From the NCBI RefSeq assembly GCF_011516645.4, contig NZ_CP088285.1:8140501-8204500 (forward strand): a stretch of DNA of 64,000 bases, written 5' to 3'. This DNA is from Bradyrhizobium septentrionale (lineage in GTDB: Bacteria; Pseudomonadota; Alphaproteobacteria; Rhizobiales; Xanthobacteraceae). The notes beneath the pieces were generated by a model that worked only from the letters and a program-made list of their open reading frames with translations, was not told the DNA's origin and did not search any database. Of this stretch, positions 37,157 to 46,432 are shown in pieces; position 1 is the first letter of the stretch, and every line of letters starts with the position of its first letter. The position numbers and the translations under genes were made by a program.

Positions 37157-38431
37157 TTAGGCGCTCGCGCTGCTCTCGACGGCGCGGTCCGAGCGATCCG
37201 CGTAGATGTAGAGCGGACGCGCCGTTCCCTCGACCACTTCGCGCGAGATCACGACTTCCTCGACGCCTTCGAGGCCCGGGAGGTCGAACATGGTCTCGAG
37301 CAGGATGCTCTCCAGAATCGACCGCAGGCCGCGCGCACCGGTCTTGCGCTCGATCGCCCTGCGGGCGACCGCGCCAAGCGCCTCGTCGGCGAAGGTCAGC
37401 TCGATGTTCTCCATCTCGAACAGCCGCTGGTACTGCTTCACCAGCGCGTTCTTCGGATCGGTCAGGATCTTCTTCAGCGAGGCCTCGTCGAGGTCCTCCA
37501 GCGTCGCGACGACGGGCAGACGGCCGACGAATTCCGGGATCAGGCCATACTTCAGCAGGTCTTCCGGCTCGACGTGGCGGAAGATCTCGCCGGTGCGGCG
37601 GTCCTCCGGCGCGAGCACCTGCGCCGCGAAGCCGATCGAGGTCGAACGGCCGCGCGCGGAGATGATCTTCTCGAGGCCCGAGAACGCACCGCCGCAGATG
37701 AACAGGATGTTGGTGGTATCCACCTGCAGGAACTCCTGCTGCGGATGCTTGCGGCCGCCCTGCGGCGGGACCGAGGCCACCGTGCCTTCCATGATCTTCA
37801 GCAGCGCCTGCTGGACGCCCTCGCCCGACACGTCGCGGGTGATCGAGGGATTGTCCGACTTGCGGCTGATCTTGTCGATTTCGTCGATATAGACGATGCC
37901 GCGCTGCGCGCGCTCGACGTTGTAGTCGGCCGACTGCAGCAGCTTCAGGATGATGTTCTCGACGTCCTCGCCGACGTAACCGGCTTCGGTCAGCGTCGTC
38001 GCATCAGCCATGGTAAACGGCACGTCGAGGATGCGGGCCAGCGTCTGCGCGAGCAACGTCTTGCCCGAACCGGTCGGACCGATCAGCAGGATGTTCGACT
38101 TGGCCAGCTCGACGTCGTTGTGCTTGGTCTGATGGTTAAGCCGCTTGTAGTGATTGTGGACGGCGACCGACAGCACCTTCTTGGCATGGCTCTGACCGAT
38201 CACGTAGTCGTCCAGGACCTTGCAAATCTCCTTCGGCGTCGGGATGCCGTCGCGCGACTTCACCAGCGAGGATTTGTTCTCCTCGCGAATGATGTCCATG
38301 CACAGTTCGACACACTCGTCGCAAATGAAGACAGTCGGTCCGGCAATCAGCTTGCGAACTTCATGCTGGCTCTTGCCGCAGAACGAGCAGTATAGCGTGT
38401 TCTTGGCGTCGCTCGTGCCGACCTTACTCAT
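37157..38431 (-). CDS. clpX: ATP-dependent Clp protease ATP-binding subunit ClpX
   Basis: AAA+ unfoldase that selects tagged substrates and feeds them to ClpP. It is 424 residues. The N-terminal zinc-binding domain has C15, C18, C37 and C40 (LYCSFCGKS...[10 protein letters not shown]). The AAA+ part shows Walker [13 protein letters not shown], Walker [10 protein letters not shown], the pore loop around GYVGEDVEN and the ClpP-binding loop [11 protein letters not shown]. It starts at ATG 38431 behind GGAG. It lies between clpP and lon on the same strand but is separated from clpP by 466 nt, so it has its own promoter. Confidence 0.98.
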   Translation of the reverse strand: MSKVGTSDAKNTLYCSFCGKSQHEVRKLIAGPTVFICDECVELCMDIIREENKSSLVKSRDGIPTPKEICKVLDDYVIGQSHAKKVLSVAVHNHYKRLNHQTKHNDVELAKSNILLIGPTGSGKTLLAQTLARILDVPFTMADATTLTEAGYVGEDVENIILKLLQSADYNVERAQRGIVYIDEIDKISRKSDNPSITRDVSGEGVQQALLKIMEGTVASVPPQGGRKHPQQEFLQVDTTNILFICGGAFSGLEKIISARGRSTSIGFAAQVLAPEDRRTGEIFRHVEPEDLLKYGLIPEFVGRLPVVATLEDLDEASLKKILTDPKNALVKQYQRLFEMENIELTFADEALGAVARRAIERKTGARGLRSILESILLETMFDLPGLEGVEEVVISREVVEGTARPLYIYADRSDRAVESSASA

Positions 38432-38897
38432 TCATTATCTCCGTCCGCCGTTCGATCACTTGCCAGATCGACCCAATCCGGCACCAACCGGAGCTTAAGG
38501 GTAGATAGAGCAAATTCCGTACCAAAAAAGACCCTACGCAATACTGACCGTGTGGATCACGGTTTATTCGAATCTCCGCGACCATAGCCGATGCATTACA
38601 GCCAACCATGCTGGCACCCGACTATCAAGAATTCGCTAATCGGATGGCCGGCTCAAGACCGTGACAATACCGTGATTTTCAACGATCGCACGTGGAATAC
38701 GCGCTGAAATCCACGGAACGTTGCGGGATTACCACTCCAGCATAGGAGCACGAAACCGGAACTTTCCGCCCGCGCGCAGTTACCTGCCGGCGGGTCCGCC
38801 CGTCCTGCTTTGCCGGTTATGTGAGGCGTCAATGTGGAGATCACACCGACGCCTCCAGAGGCCTGTTCCGATCAGGCGGCCTTGTCAGGCAGCCCTG
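38432..38897. other. Intergenic region between clpP and clpX
   Basis: 466 nt without a gene on either strand that I can support. It must hold the clpX promoter and clpP 3' end signals, but I see no convincing hexamer pair, hairpin with T-run or repeat. Confidence 0.5.
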
Positions 38898-39533
38898 TCA
38901 AGCAGCCTTGGCCGCCGACGGGTCTTCCGGACGCTTGTCGATGACCTTGTCGACGAGGCCGAACGCCTTGGCGTCCTCGGCGGTGAGGAACTTGTCGCGC
39001 TCCAGCGCGTCCTCGATCGCCTTGTAGGTCTGGCCGGTGTGCTTCACGTAGATCTCGTTGAGGCGCTTCTTGAGATTCAGGATCTCCTGCGCGTGCAGCA
39101 TGATGTCGGTGGCCTGGCCCTGGAAGCCGCCGGAGGGCTGGTGCACCATGATGCGCGAATTCGGCAGCGAGAAGCGCATGTCCTTCTCGCCGGCCGCCAG
39201 CAGCAGCGAGCCCATCGAGGCCGCCTGCCCGGTGCACAGCGTCGACACCGGCGGACGGATGAACTGCATCGTGTCGTAGATCGCAAGGCCCGACGTCACC
39301 ACGCCACCCGGCGAGTTGATGTACATCGAGATTTCCTTCTTCGGATTCTCGGCCTCGAGGAACAACAGCTGCGCGACGGTCAGCGTCGACATGCCGTCTT
39401 CCACCGGACCGGTGACGAAGATGATGCGCTCTTTCAGGAGGCGCGAGAAAATGTCGTAGGCGCGTTCGCCGCGATTGGTCTGCTCGACGACCATCGGTAC
39501 GAGGTTCATGTAGGTTTCAACGGGATCGCGCAT
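38898..39533 (-). CDS. clpP: ATP-dependent Clp protease proteolytic subunit
   Basis: Serine peptidase forming the double-ring chamber that works with ClpX or ClpA. It is 211 residues with catalytic S106 ([11 protein letters not shown]) and H131 ([10 protein letters not shown]); the Asp lies further on, near residue 180 in the C-terminal helix region. The Gly-rich segment [12 protein letters not shown] lines the substrate groove. The start is ATG 39533 ([19 protein letters not shown]), without a long propeptide. It is followed by clpX and preceded by tig, the usual order in proteobacteria. Confidence 0.98.
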   Translation of the reverse strand: MRDPVETYMNLVPMVVEQTNRGERAYDIFSRLLKERIIFVTGPVEDGMSTLTVAQLLFLEAENPKKEISMYINSPGGVVTSGLAIYDTMQFIRPPVSTLCTGQAASMGSLLLAAGEKDMRFSLPNSRIMVHQPSGGFQGQATDIMLHAQEILNLKKRLNEIYVKHTGQTYKAIEDALERDKFLTAEDAKAFGLVDKVIDKRPEDPSAAKAA

Positions 39534-39623
39534 TGGGACAACCCAGGGGTTAGGGGTGATGCAGAACTTTAAGGCTTAGCTGAGATATGGGCCAATTTCC
39601 GGCCGACAAGACCGGCACTAGCC

Positions 39624-39649
39624 ATCCGGGCAGGTCTCGGAAGTTCAAG
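39624..39649 (-). promoter_or_regulatory. Heat-shock (RpoH/sigma-32) promoter candidate for clpP
   Basis: On the minus strand CTTGAA (39644-39649), a 13-nt spacer and CCCGGAT (39624-39630) match the sigma-32 layout CTTGAA-N(11-15)-CCCCAT closely. The -10 lies about 90 nt before the clpP ATG. clpP is a known heat-shock gene in many proteobacteria. Confidence 0.55.
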
Positions 39650-39731
39650 CTGATTCGCATCTGCGCGCCTAGCGATGGGATCCGTCGCAAGGCGCGCTTT
39701 CGCGGTTCATCATTAACGCGAGGTGCCAGAA

Positions 39732-41093
39732 TTAAGCGGCAGTTTTCTCGCCATCTTCATCCTTGAACAGCTCTTCCTTGGTGACCTTCTTCTCGGTCAC
39801 AGTGGCGAGCTCGAGGACGAAGTCGACGACCTTGTCCTCGTAGATCGGGGCGCGGAGCTGGGCCAGCGCCTGGGCGTTGCTGCGGTAATAGTCCCAGACT
39901 TCCTTCTCGCGGCCGGGCATCTGGCGCGCGCGCTCGATCACGGCCCGCGACACCTCGTCGTCGGTCACCGTGATCTTGTTCTTCTCGCCGATCTCAGACA
40001 GCACGAGGCCAAGGCGGACGCGGCGGTCGGCAATCTTGTGGTACTCCTCCTTGGCCGCTTCCTCGGTGGTGTTCTCGTCGGCGAAAGTCTTGCCGGACGA
40101 GTCCATCTCGGCCTTGATCGAGTTCCACATCAACTTGAACTCTTCCTCGACCAACGACGGCGGCGCCTCGAACTTGTGGCTCTCGTCGAGCCGGTCGAGC
40201 AGCGCGCGCTTGACCTTCTGGCGGGTCGCGCCGGCGAACTCGGCCGTCAGGCGCTCGCGCGCGGCCTCCTTCAGCTTGTCGAGCGACTCGAGCCCAAGCG
40301 TCTTGGCAAACTCGTCGTCGATCGTGGTTTCACCGGGCGCCTCGATCAGGGTCGCGGTGGTCTCGAACTCGGCCGGCTGACCGGCGAGCTTTTCGTTGAG
40401 GTAGTTCTTCGGGAACGGGACCTTCAGCGTGCGGGTCTCGTTGGTGCCGATGCCGATCAGCTGTTCCTCGAAGCCCGGGATGAACTGGCCGGCGCCGATC
40501 AGGACCTGGATGCCTTCTCCGGTGCCGCCCTCAAAGGCTTCACCGTTGATGGTGCCCTTGAAGCTGATGGTGACGCGGTCGCCCTTCTCCGCCTTCGCAC
40601 CCTCGGCCTTGGCATTGTACGGGCGGCTGCCTTCGGCGATGCGCTTGATGGCATCGTCGACGTCGGCGTCGGAGACGTCGACCACCGGCTTCTCGACCGA
40701 GAACGACTTGAAATCGGCGAGCGCAATCTGCGGCACCACCTCGATCGCGACCGTGTAGTTCAGGTCGGTCTTGCCCGACAGCAGTTCCTCGACCTCGTCC
40801 TTCTCGGTCGGCATCGTGATCTTCGGCTCGCCGGCGAGGCGGAAGCCGCGCTCGGTGAAGATCTCGGTATTGGTATCGCGGATGGTCTGGTCGATGGTCT
40901 CGGCCATCACCGAGCGGCCATAGATCTTCTTCAGATGCGCCACCGGCACCTTGCCGGGACGGAAGCCGTTGAGACGGACCTTGTCCTTGAGGTCGACCAG
41001 CTTGGCGCCCGCCTTGGCATCGAGATCGGATGCCGGAACGCTGATCTTGAATTCGTGCTTCAGTCCCTCGTTGAGGGTCTCGGTGACCTGCAT
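39732..41093 (-). CDS. tig: Trigger factor
   Basis: Ribosome-bound chaperone and peptidyl-prolyl isomerase that meets nascent chains at the exit tunnel. It is 453 residues. The N-terminal ribosome-binding domain contains the signature FRPGKVP (residues 45-51). The FKBP-type isomerase domain follows ([33 protein letters not shown]), then a long helical C-terminal domain with a charged tail ([15 protein letters not shown]). It starts at ATG 41093, with clpP next downstream after 198 nt. Confidence 0.97.
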   Translation of the reverse strand: MQVTETLNEGLKHEFKISVPASDLDAKAGAKLVDLKDKVRLNGFRPGKVPVAHLKKIYGRSVMAETIDQTIRDTNTEIFTERGFRLAGEPKITMPTEKDEVEELLSGKTDLNYTVAIEVVPQIALADFKSFSVEKPVVDVSDADVDDAIKRIAEGSRPYNAKAEGAKAEKGDRVTISFKGTINGEAFEGGTGEGIQVLIGAGQFIPGFEEQLIGIGTNETRTLKVPFPKNYLNEKLAGQPAEFETTATLIEAPGETTIDDEFAKTLGLESLDKLKEAARERLTAEFAGATRQKVKRALLDRLDESHKFEAPPSLVEEEFKLMWNSIKAEMDSSGKTFADENTTEEAAKEEYHKIADRRVRLGLVLSEIGEKNKITVTDDEVSRAVIERARQMPGREKEVWDYYRSNAQALAQLRAPIYEDKVVDFVLELATVTEKKVTKEELFKDEDGEKTAA

Positions 41094-41256
41094 GGTATCA
41101 ATCTTCTTCCGCTTTTGCCGCGGCCCGAGCGGCCGTTGCAGTGTTCAATCTGTTCGACGCGGAGCCTGACGGCCTAACGTCTGTGGGTTCGGCGAACCGT
41201 CACCCCTTCGGGCCAAAGGTTCTCCAAGGAAACGTCATGCAAACGCTGTAAGCGCT

Positions 41257-41341
41257 TGGTGCGGGCGGAGGGACTCGAACCCCCACAACTTTCGTCACTG
41301 GAACCTAAATCCAGCGCGTCTACCAGTTCCGCCACGCCCGC
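41257..41341 (-). tRNA. tRNA-Leu (anticodon TAG)
   Basis: An 85-nt class II tRNA with encoded CCA. The acceptor is GCGGGCG/CGCCCGC, the anticodon stem is CTGGA/TCCAG with loop TTTAGGT (anticodon TAG), the long variable arm is TGACGAAAGTTGT, and the T loop is TTCGAGT. A TATAAG/TTATAA box lies about 43 nt upstream (41384-41390), a possible -10 element. Confidence 0.97.
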
Positions 41342-41493
41342 GAGAAAAGCATCCAATTCGGCCGCGGTGCCGCGGGCGGCGGGCTTATAACATGCGTCCA
41401 CCGGTTCGCAGCAAAAAAATGGCCGCTGTGCAGCCCATCCTGCGACCGATCGCGACTGGACAGGTCCACTTGAAAATGGTCCGCATCGGCCGG

Positions 41494-42810
41494 ATGACAA
41501 GTCCCGAATTCTCTCCCGAATTTTCCCTCACCCGGCGCGACCTGATGGCCGCCCTCGGCGCCGCGGCGTTGTGCCCCGCTCTGCCGACCGCGGGCTCGGC
41601 GCAGGGCCGGACAGCGGTCGCGCTGCAGGCCAAAACCGACCACATCCGGCTGCGTCCTGACGGTCCGGAAACGGCGGTCTGGTCGCTCGGCAGCGGCGAC
41701 CTCCGCTTCAGGCGCGGCGAGGTGCTGGACGTGACATTCGGCAACGACCTGCCGGCCCCGGCCGCGCTCGATTGCCGGGGGCTCGACGGCGTCCCGGCCG
41801 CGGAGCCTCTCGCCTCCCGGGCGCCCCTCGCCGCGGGAGCAAAGGATACCTTCCAGCTCCCGCTTCGGCATGCCGGCACCTTCCTGTGCGAGCCGCTGCT
41901 CGGCGATGGCGGCACGGCCCCGGCGCGGCCGCGGCCGCTGATCGTGACCGGCACCTCGCCGGTTGCGGTCGATCGCGACGAGGTCTTGCTGATCGAGGAG
42001 TGGCGCCTGCGGGGGGATGGGAGCGCAGTCCCGCCGGGGGATGATCCGAAAGATAGCTTGGCGATTCAAACGATTAACGGAAAAACCTCATACGACATCT
42101 CGGCCCCGGCCAACGCCCGGCTCAGACTCCGCTTTATCAACGGCAGCCAACGCGGCGTGCTGGCGGTCAAGCTGGAGAATCTCGAAGTCCGGGTAATGGC
42201 GATCGACGGCCAGCCTGCCGAACCGTTTTCGGCCCGCAACGGCGCGCTGGTGCTGGCGCCCGGAAGCCGCACCGATGTCTTTGTCGATGCGGCCGGGACG
42301 CCGGGAACCAGCTTCCCGATCCTGCTGCACGACGGCAAGCAGGCCCGCCCGGTCGGCAGGCTCGCGATCTCGAACGATCCGCCGCTCCGGCCGGCGCCGT
42401 TCCCGCCTGCCCCGCCGCTTCCCGGCAATGACATGCCCGCCCAGCTCGACCTCAAGAGCGCGGCGCGGTTCGATCTGGCATTGGGCACGCCGACCGAATG
42501 GTTCCGGCCGGCCGATTTCAAACCGTCAGCCGCCCCGGCCTTTCAGGCCAAAGCCGGCCGGCCGGTGGTGCTGGCGCTGACCAATCGCGGCGCGATCGCC
42601 AGCGTCTTTCATCTGCACGGCCATCACTTCCGCCTGCTCGACCGGCTCGACGACGGCTGGAAGCCGTTCTGGCTCGACACGCTCGCGGTCGAACCGGGCC
42701 AGACCCAGCGCATCGCCTTCCTCGCCGAATATCCCGGCCGCTATTTGATCGAGCAGGTCGCGACCGACTGGGCCGCGCCGCGGCTCGTCCGATGGTACAG
42801 TGTCCAATAA
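41494..42810 (+). CDS. Multicopper-oxidase-fold protein lacking most copper ligands
   Basis: A Tat-exported protein of 438 residues (LTRRDLMAALGAAALCPALP signal) built of cupredoxin domains. In a true multicopper oxidase domain 1 has HWHG and YHxH, and the last domain ends in HCHxxxH. Here these places read LDCRGLDG, FLCEPLLG and LIEQVATDW. Only HLHGHH in SVFHLHGHHFRLL is kept. It therefore probably cannot hold the type 1 or trinuclear copper sites, like the cell-division protein FtsP/SufI, which keeps the fold without the metal. I chose ATG 41494; ATG 41476 is also possible. The racemase gene starts 20 nt downstream. Confidence 0.8.
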   Translation: MTSPEFSPEFSLTRRDLMAALGAAALCPALPTAGSAQGRTAVALQAKTDHIRLRPDGPETAVWSLGSGDLRFRRGEVLDVTFGNDLPAPAALDCRGLDGVPAAEPLASRAPLAAGAKDTFQLPLRHAGTFLCEPLLGDGGTAPARPRPLIVTGTSPVAVDRDEVLLIEEWRLRGDGSAVPPGDDPKDSLAIQTINGKTSYDISAPANARLRLRFINGSQRGVLAVKLENLEVRVMAIDGQPAEPFSARNGALVLAPGSRTDVFVDAAGTPGTSFPILLHDGKQARPVGRLAISNDPPLRPAPFPPAPPLPGNDMPAQLDLKSAARFDLALGTPTEWFRPADFKPSAAPAFQAKAGRPVVLALTNRGAIASVFHLHGHHFRLLDRLDDGWKPFWLDTLAVEPGQTQRIAFLAEYPGRYLIEQVATDWAAPRLVRWYSVQ

Positions 42811-42829
42811 CAAGAACGAGGAAACGCTC

Positions 42830-43915
42830 ATGAGCCAGACAGTTGCAGCGATTCGCGGAGTGAAGGCACGAAGCGTCGTGGTGCCGCTCAAGCGTCCCGT
42901 GAAGACCGCGTTCGGCGTGATCGATTCCGGCCCGCTGGTCCTGATCGATGTCGAGACCGATCAAGGCGTTACCGGCCGCACCTACATCTTCGCCTACAGC
43001 AGGCTGACGCTTAAACCACTGGTTTATCTGATCGAGGAGATCGGCCGCGAGCTGATCGGCAAGCCGGTCGCACCGTTCGACCTGATGAAGGCGATGGACG
43101 CCAAATTCCGGCTGCTCGGCGCGCAGGGCCTGGTCGGCATGGCCGTGTCGGGCCTCGACATGGCCTATTGGGATGTGCTCGGCCAGCTCGCCGGCCGCCC
43201 ACTGGTCGAGCTGCTCGGCGGCTCGGCGAGGCCGGTCAAGGCCTATGACAGCTATGGCGCGGTCGATCCCGTTGCCGACGAGCGCGCGCTGCGCCGCTCG
43301 CTCGATCAAGGCTTCAAGGGTATCAAGATCAAGGGCGGCGACGGCGACGCCGCCAATGACGAGCGTGTCGTGAAGGGCGTGCGCGCCCTGCTCGGCCCCG
43401 ACATCGCGCTGATGCTCGACTTCAACCAATCGCTCGATCCGGCGGAGGCCACACGACGCATCGCGCGGCTTGCGCCGTACGATTTGCACTGGATCGAGGA
43501 GCCGGTGCCGCAGGAAAGCCTCTCCGGTCACGCAAAAGTCCGCGAGACCTCGCCGACGCCGATCCAGGCCGGCGAGAACTGGTGGTTTCCGCGCGGCTTC
43601 GCCGAGGCCATCGCGGCCGGCGCGTCCGACTTCATCATGCCCGACGTGATGAAGGTCGGCGGCGTCACCGGCTGGATGCAGGTCGCCGGACAAGCCGATG
43701 CCGTATCGATCCCGATGTCGAGCCATCTGTTCGCGGAAGTCAGCGCGCATCTGCTCGCGGTGACGCCGACCGCGCACTGGCTCGAATTCCTCGACTTCGC
43801 CGGCGCAATCCTCGCAAGGCCAGCCGAGATCACGGATGGCGCGGTGACCGCCCGCGGTCCCGGCCTCGGCATCGAATGGAACGAGCCGGCGGTCGCGAAA
43901 TATCTGGTGCCGTAA
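42830..43915 (+). CDS. Mandelate racemase (enolase superfamily) homologue
   Basis: A 361-residue enolase-superfamily enzyme. The catalytic residues are present, each two positions later than in Pseudomonas putida mandelate racemase: K166 and K168 (GIKIKGG), D197 and N199 (MLDFNQ), E223 (WIEEP), E249 (AGENWW), D272 (MPDVMKVGG), H299 (PMSSHLF) and E319 (HWLEFLD). The Asp-His dyad plus KxK implies a two-base 1,1-proton transfer at the alpha-carbon of a carboxylate. Substrate mandelate is plausible from the fit, but other 2-hydroxy acids are possible. ATG 42830 follows GAGG. Probably cotranscribed with the multicopper-like gene. Confidence 0.88.
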   Translation: MSQTVAAIRGVKARSVVVPLKRPVKTAFGVIDSGPLVLIDVETDQGVTGRTYIFAYSRLTLKPLVYLIEEIGRELIGKPVAPFDLMKAMDAKFRLLGAQGLVGMAVSGLDMAYWDVLGQLAGRPLVELLGGSARPVKAYDSYGAVDPVADERALRRSLDQGFKGIKIKGGDGDAANDERVVKGVRALLGPDIALMLDFNQSLDPAEATRRIARLAPYDLHWIEEPVPQESLSGHAKVRETSPTPIQAGENWWFPRGFAEAIAAGASDFIMPDVMKVGGVTGWMQVAGQADAVSIPMSSHLFAEVSAHLLAVTPTAHWLEFLDFAGAILARPAEITDGAVTARGPGLGIEWNEPAVAKYLVP

Positions 43916-43921
43916 ACCGGA

Positions 43922-44034
43922 GGATGGGTGGAGCCAACGGGTCCGCGCAACGCGCGGCCCGATGATAAACTCCGCGATACCCATCAACTTTCTTTCGGCG
44001 CGGTGAGATAATGGGTTTCGCTGCGCTCTACCCA
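43922..44034. repeat. Dispersed palindromic repeat, copy 1
   Basis: GGATGGGTGGAGCC and CGATACCCATCA at the left and GATAATGGGTTTCGCTGCGC TCTACCCATT at the right form imperfect inverted arms around GGTCCGCGCAACGCGCGGCC. It shares the arm (T)GGGTTTCGCTGCGCTCTACC with the copy at 55913-55995. Such elements are frequent between Bradyrhizobium genes. Confidence 0.6.
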
Positions 44035-44061
44035 TTGCGGCCTCGACATCGGAAGAAATCG

Positions 44062-44745
44062 TCACGTCGGAAGGCGGGCGATATCGCGCAATCGCCCGAC
44101 GTCTCGAATCTCGATTCGTCGGTAGTCGCAGAGCAACACCTGGTCGGCTTGCAGCCGGCGGAGAACCGCATTGACGGTCTTGCGTGTCAGTCCCGTCATT
44201 TCCCCGAGCGCTTGCTGGCTGAGCGGCAACGCGTCAAGACCGGCGGTGACCTCGGCGATTTCCGAGAGCCGCGCGGCGACCCGCTGGGTGGGAGGCAGCG
44301 TCAACATGTCGGCACCGAACCTCAGCGCATAACGCAGCTGGCCGTAGAGCAGTGTGGCGACGGCGCGCCAGATCTCCGGCGCTTGTTCTGCGATTCGTGC
44401 CAACGCCCGGTCCGAGACGACCAGCGTTGTGCACGGTGTCGCGGCGGCGGCCGTGACCAGACGAGGCCCGCCGCCGAAACGCGCACTCTGACCCACGGCA
44501 GCCCCCGGGCCAACCAGCCCAACGCGGACGTGCCGCTCGCCAAGCCCATGGCAAAACAGATCGATCGCGCCGTCCACAACGACGAGCAGTCCGGTATCCT
44601 CATCGCCTTCGGCATGGACCCAGGCTCCCGCCGGACGACGAACCAGCTTTCCATGGTCCGCCAGCAAGGGGGCAAGCTTGATGGCATCAGGCGCCAGCCA
44701 TTGCGCACCTTCCAGGACCCGACGCGTGACGTCCAGCGTTGCCAT
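44062..44745 (-). CDS. Crp/Fnr-family transcriptional regulator
   Basis: A 227-residue regulator with an N-terminal cyclic-nucleotide-binding-type beta barrel (HAEGDEDTGLLVVVDGAIDLF, VGLVGPGAAVGQSARFGG) and a C-terminal HTH (LPLSQQALGEMTGLTRKTVNAVLRRL). The N-terminal Fe-S cysteines of FNR are absent, so it is not an oxygen sensor of that kind. I chose ATG 44745 (MATLDVTRRVLEGAQW) because the long upstream frame has no conserved content. Nothing nearby reveals its target. Confidence 0.88.
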   Translation of the reverse strand: MATLDVTRRVLEGAQWLAPDAIKLAPLLADHGKLVRRPAGAWVHAEGDEDTGLLVVVDGAIDLFCHGLGERHVRVGLVGPGAAVGQSARFGGGPRLVTAAAATPCTTLVVSDRALARIAEQAPEIWRAVATLLYGQLRYALRFGADMLTLPPTQRVAARLSEIAEVTAGLDALPLSQQALGEMTGLTRKTVNAVLRRLQADQVLLCDYRRIEIRDVGRLRDIARLPT

Positions 44746-45061
44746 TCCCCATTGTAGCGCATGAGGATTGAAATCGCGCGGCACGGCGTCCGTGACCAGG
44801 CCGAAACGCGCGCTTGGCCCGCGGCGGCCCTTGGCCTCACGACACCAACACGAACTCGTGACTCCCGCATCCCGCGCCCTCGGGTCCGATTGTAACGCGA
44901 GTGACCATCCCGGATTGAGCACGATGATAGCGACGAGGCCTGACCAGCGCCCGAGGTGATCCGCTTCGCAGAGCCGAAGCAAACAACACCCCGCAGCGCT
45001 CTGGTTATCGACGCAACCCCGCTGCACGCATCGACCGCAGCGGTCATGATGGAGATGTCAG
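44746..45061. other. Intergenic region between the Crp/Fnr gene and the Gly/Tyr-rich protein gene
   Basis: 316 nt with no gene. It must contain divergent promoters. I see no convincing Crp/FNR palindrome or other repeat. Confidence 0.45.
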
Positions 45062-45448
45062 ATGCTACGTAAACTGATCCTGGCGGCAACAGTCGCAGCG
45101 TTCACCGCAACGTCGGCAATCGTGCCGGCACAAGCTGCGGTGTTCAGAGGATTTGGCGCCGTTGGTGGCGCTGCGGTCGGGCGATTTGGCGCCGGTCAAG
45201 GCTTCCACTACGGCGCCTATCGCGGCGGCTACTGGCACGGTGGTTACTACCGTGGCGGCGGATATCGGGGTGGCGGATACTACGGCTGCTGCTACGGAGG
45301 CGCCATTGCTGCTGGCGCGGCTGCGGGCCTTGCGATGGGCGCGGCGGCAGCCGCCTGGCCGGCCTATGTCCCGGCCGCGACGGTCTATGCGCCGCCGCAG
45401 GTCGTCTATGTCGGGCCGCAGGTCGTCTACGCCTCGCGAGTCCATTGA
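45062..45448 (+). CDS. Exported Gly/Tyr-rich hypothetical protein
   Basis: A 128-residue protein with a signal peptide (MLRKLILAATVAAFTATSAI, cleavage near AQA). A Gly/Tyr/Arg-rich segment (GGYYRGGGYRGGGYYGCCYG) follows, then an Ala-rich hydrophobic helix (AIAAGAAAGLAMGAAAAAW) and a Val/Tyr/Pro tail with two PQVVYVG-like repeats. It resembles small surface or periplasmic proteins common in Bradyrhizobium. Function unknown. Confidence 0.75.
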   Translation: MLRKLILAATVAAFTATSAIVPAQAAVFRGFGAVGGAAVGRFGAGQGFHYGAYRGGYWHGGYYRGGGYRGGGYYGCCYGGAIAAGAAAGLAMGAAAAAWPAYVPAATVYAPPQVVYVGPQVVYASRVH

Positions 45449-45692
45449 TCGGCGCGACAGGCAAAGCCGGCGACCCGTGTCCGATCAGTAGTCCGGCATG
45501 ATCGGGACATGTGTGAAGCGGCTTTCCGGACGGGCCTGCTGGAACGAAACCTCCAGCAGGCCCCTTCGTCCATCGAACGAGCGCCGTCGCTTCGCGCCAC
45601 ATGAACGCCGGTGACACAGCCGATTTGCGATCAATCGTGCGCTTCACCTTTCCGACGTATTCATGTAGGTCGTCAGGGCATCGGAGCGCCCC

Positions 45693-46403
45693 ATGTCCAA
45701 CACCAACAAGCTGACGCTCAAGTTTCGCTGTCCCACGGAGCTTGAGGGACTGATTCCGCCGCCCGTGCCGGCAGCGCAGGGCGTTCCCGACTGGCTCAAG
45801 ACGATGCCGGCGACCGCCTACTCTTCGATCAACCTGCACGACGAGGACACCATCAAGCGCTGTCCGCCGTTCGTGGATGCGATGACCTGCGGGTTCCTGC
45901 TGCCGCTGGTTTGCGACCTCAGGGTCGACAACGGAGAAATCACCTGGGACCAGGACCTGCCGCCGGGAGGCACGCCCGAATTTCCACGTTCGCCGATCGG
46001 CTTCCACGACCCGGGTCAGGTCAGCGGCACGCCGTTGTTTGAAGTGGGCCGCTTCTTCATCAAATTCCACAATCTGTGGACCGTCGAAGCCCCCGAAGGC
46101 TACGCCGTCTACTTCACGCATCCCGTCAATCGCTTCGACCTGCCGTTCACCACGCTGAGCGGCCTGGTCAATTCCGACCTTTATGCCGACAACTGGGTGC
46201 ACTTTCCGGCGTATTGGCACGACCGGAATTTCAAGGGCGTGCTCCCGAAGGGAACTCCGATCGCGCAATGCATTCCGGTCAAGCGCGACAGCTGGACCGC
46301 GCAGGCCTCGTCCTTCACGACGGACGAAGCCAAGCGCGTCGACGAATTCCGCGCTGAGCTCCGACGAACGCCCAATCTCTACCGGAGAAACTTCAGGGCC
46401 TGA
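45693..46403 (+). CDS. Conserved hypothetical protein, possibly DUF6065-like
   Basis: A 236-residue soluble protein. Memorable segments are KFRCPTELEGLIPPPVPAA, VPDWLKTMPA, KRCPPFVDAMTCGF, FTHPVNRFDLPFTTLSGLV, NWVHFPAYWHDRNFKG and LPKGTPIAQCIPVKRD. The cysteine, histidine and proline pattern looks conserved, and I recall similar proteins under DUF6065, but I am not certain of the family number. No signal peptide, membrane helix or known catalytic motif is visible. It is convergent with the TPR gene. Confidence 0.7.
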   Translation: MSNTNKLTLKFRCPTELEGLIPPPVPAAQGVPDWLKTMPATAYSSINLHDEDTIKRCPPFVDAMTCGFLLPLVCDLRVDNGEITWDQDLPPGGTPEFPRSPIGFHDPGQVSGTPLFEVGRFFIKFHNLWTVEAPEGYAVYFTHPVNRFDLPFTTLSGLVNSDLYADNWVHFPAYWHDRNFKGVLPKGTPIAQCIPVKRDSWTAQASSFTTDEAKRVDEFRAELRRTPNLYRRNFRA

Positions 46404-46432
46404 GGCGCCGCGAAGCGCTTCGCAGAAAGCGC

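Noticed and set aside
37148..37167. Terminator at the clpX end (CGAGCGC/GCGCTCG)
   Set aside because: The hairpin contains the stop codon and no T-run follows on the minus strand.
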